A DNA stretch of 41,909 nt from Prevotella sp. (GTDB lineage Bacteria > Bacteroidota > Bacteroidia > Bacteroidales > Bacteroidaceae), in contig JAFZSL010000074.1 in the NCBI GenBank assembly GCA_017619375.1, positions 1 to 41,909 on the forward strand. Direction: 5' to 3'. The notes under the pieces are model-generated. The model was not told the origin of the DNA. It saw only the letters and a program-made list of their open reading frames with translations, and ran no database searches. Of this stretch, positions 41,755-41,909 are shown piece by piece; the first letter of the stretch is position 1, and every line of letters begins with the position of its first letter. The position numbers and the translations under genes were made by a program.

Positions 41755-41909
41755 CTTCAAATTTCATTATTGAGTCCACTTTAAAAAGTCCGGGCTCCGA
41801 GACCATTGGTTAATAATATGGTTCACTCTCACATTTGTTCTTTGACATTTTGCCACCTGGAGATAATAATGTACCTTTACACCTGAATCCAAGTCATTCG
41901 GCAATGTTC

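Overview
The window looks like a chromosomal segment of a Bacteroidota bacterium, most likely a gut or rumen Prevotellaceae (Prevotella/Segatella-like). The reasons are: promoters of the TTTG-N19/20-TAnnTTTG type; many large secreted proteins that end in a type 9 secretion (T9SS)-like C-terminal tail or a dockerin-like doublet; C10 (streptopain/interpain) cysteine peptidases; modular plant cell-wall enzymes; and the neighbouring pair sppA-lpxK. The assignment rests on sequence features and recalled families. No database search was run.

Layout. 1-5267 is mostly housekeeping on the minus strand: dnaK (cut by the window edge), a Nudix hydrolase and a short-chain dehydrogenase in one unit, murQ, and a PfkB fructokinase-like sugar kinase, then a 49-aa peptide gene. 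5363-24187 is a minus-strand block of secreted proteins: a 1398-aa pectin methylesterase (CE8), a C10 peptidase with leucine-rich repeats, a repetitive multi-domain adhesin-like or binding protein, a PL1 pectate lyase, a GH28-GH105 fusion, and a second C10 peptidase. CE8 demethylates homogalacturonan, PL1 and GH28 cut the backbone, and GH105 removes the unsaturated uronyl residue, so the block reads as a pectin-degradation locus. No SusC/SusD pair or regulator is visible in the window. 24479-24551 is tRNA-Phe.

24872-31263 holds a small secreted T9SS-tail protein, thiL, lpxK, sppA and an ADP-ribosylglycohydrolase. 31394-38845 is on the plus strand: a GH29 fucosidase, a protein with a degenerate FHA domain, a single-pass membrane protein, and a 1365-aa GH128-like glycosidase with a dockerin tail. 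38875-39527 is a gene-free region with two near-identical 280-bp direct repeats and a 25-bp tandem array. It is followed by a secreted CE1-like esterase (minus), an IS1595 transposase fragment, and a strong outward promoter at the right edge.

Points that stand out: (1) an orphan promoter plus terminator unit at 21580-21690 that looks like a free-standing small RNA of about 73 nt; (2) a recurrent LPF module shared by three otherwise unrelated secreted proteins; (3) dockerin doublets on four proteins with no cohesin in sight; (4) a 49-aa peptide gene next to the pectinesterase; (5) a sigma-54-like site in front of dnaK; (6) several intergenic palindrome and repeat families.
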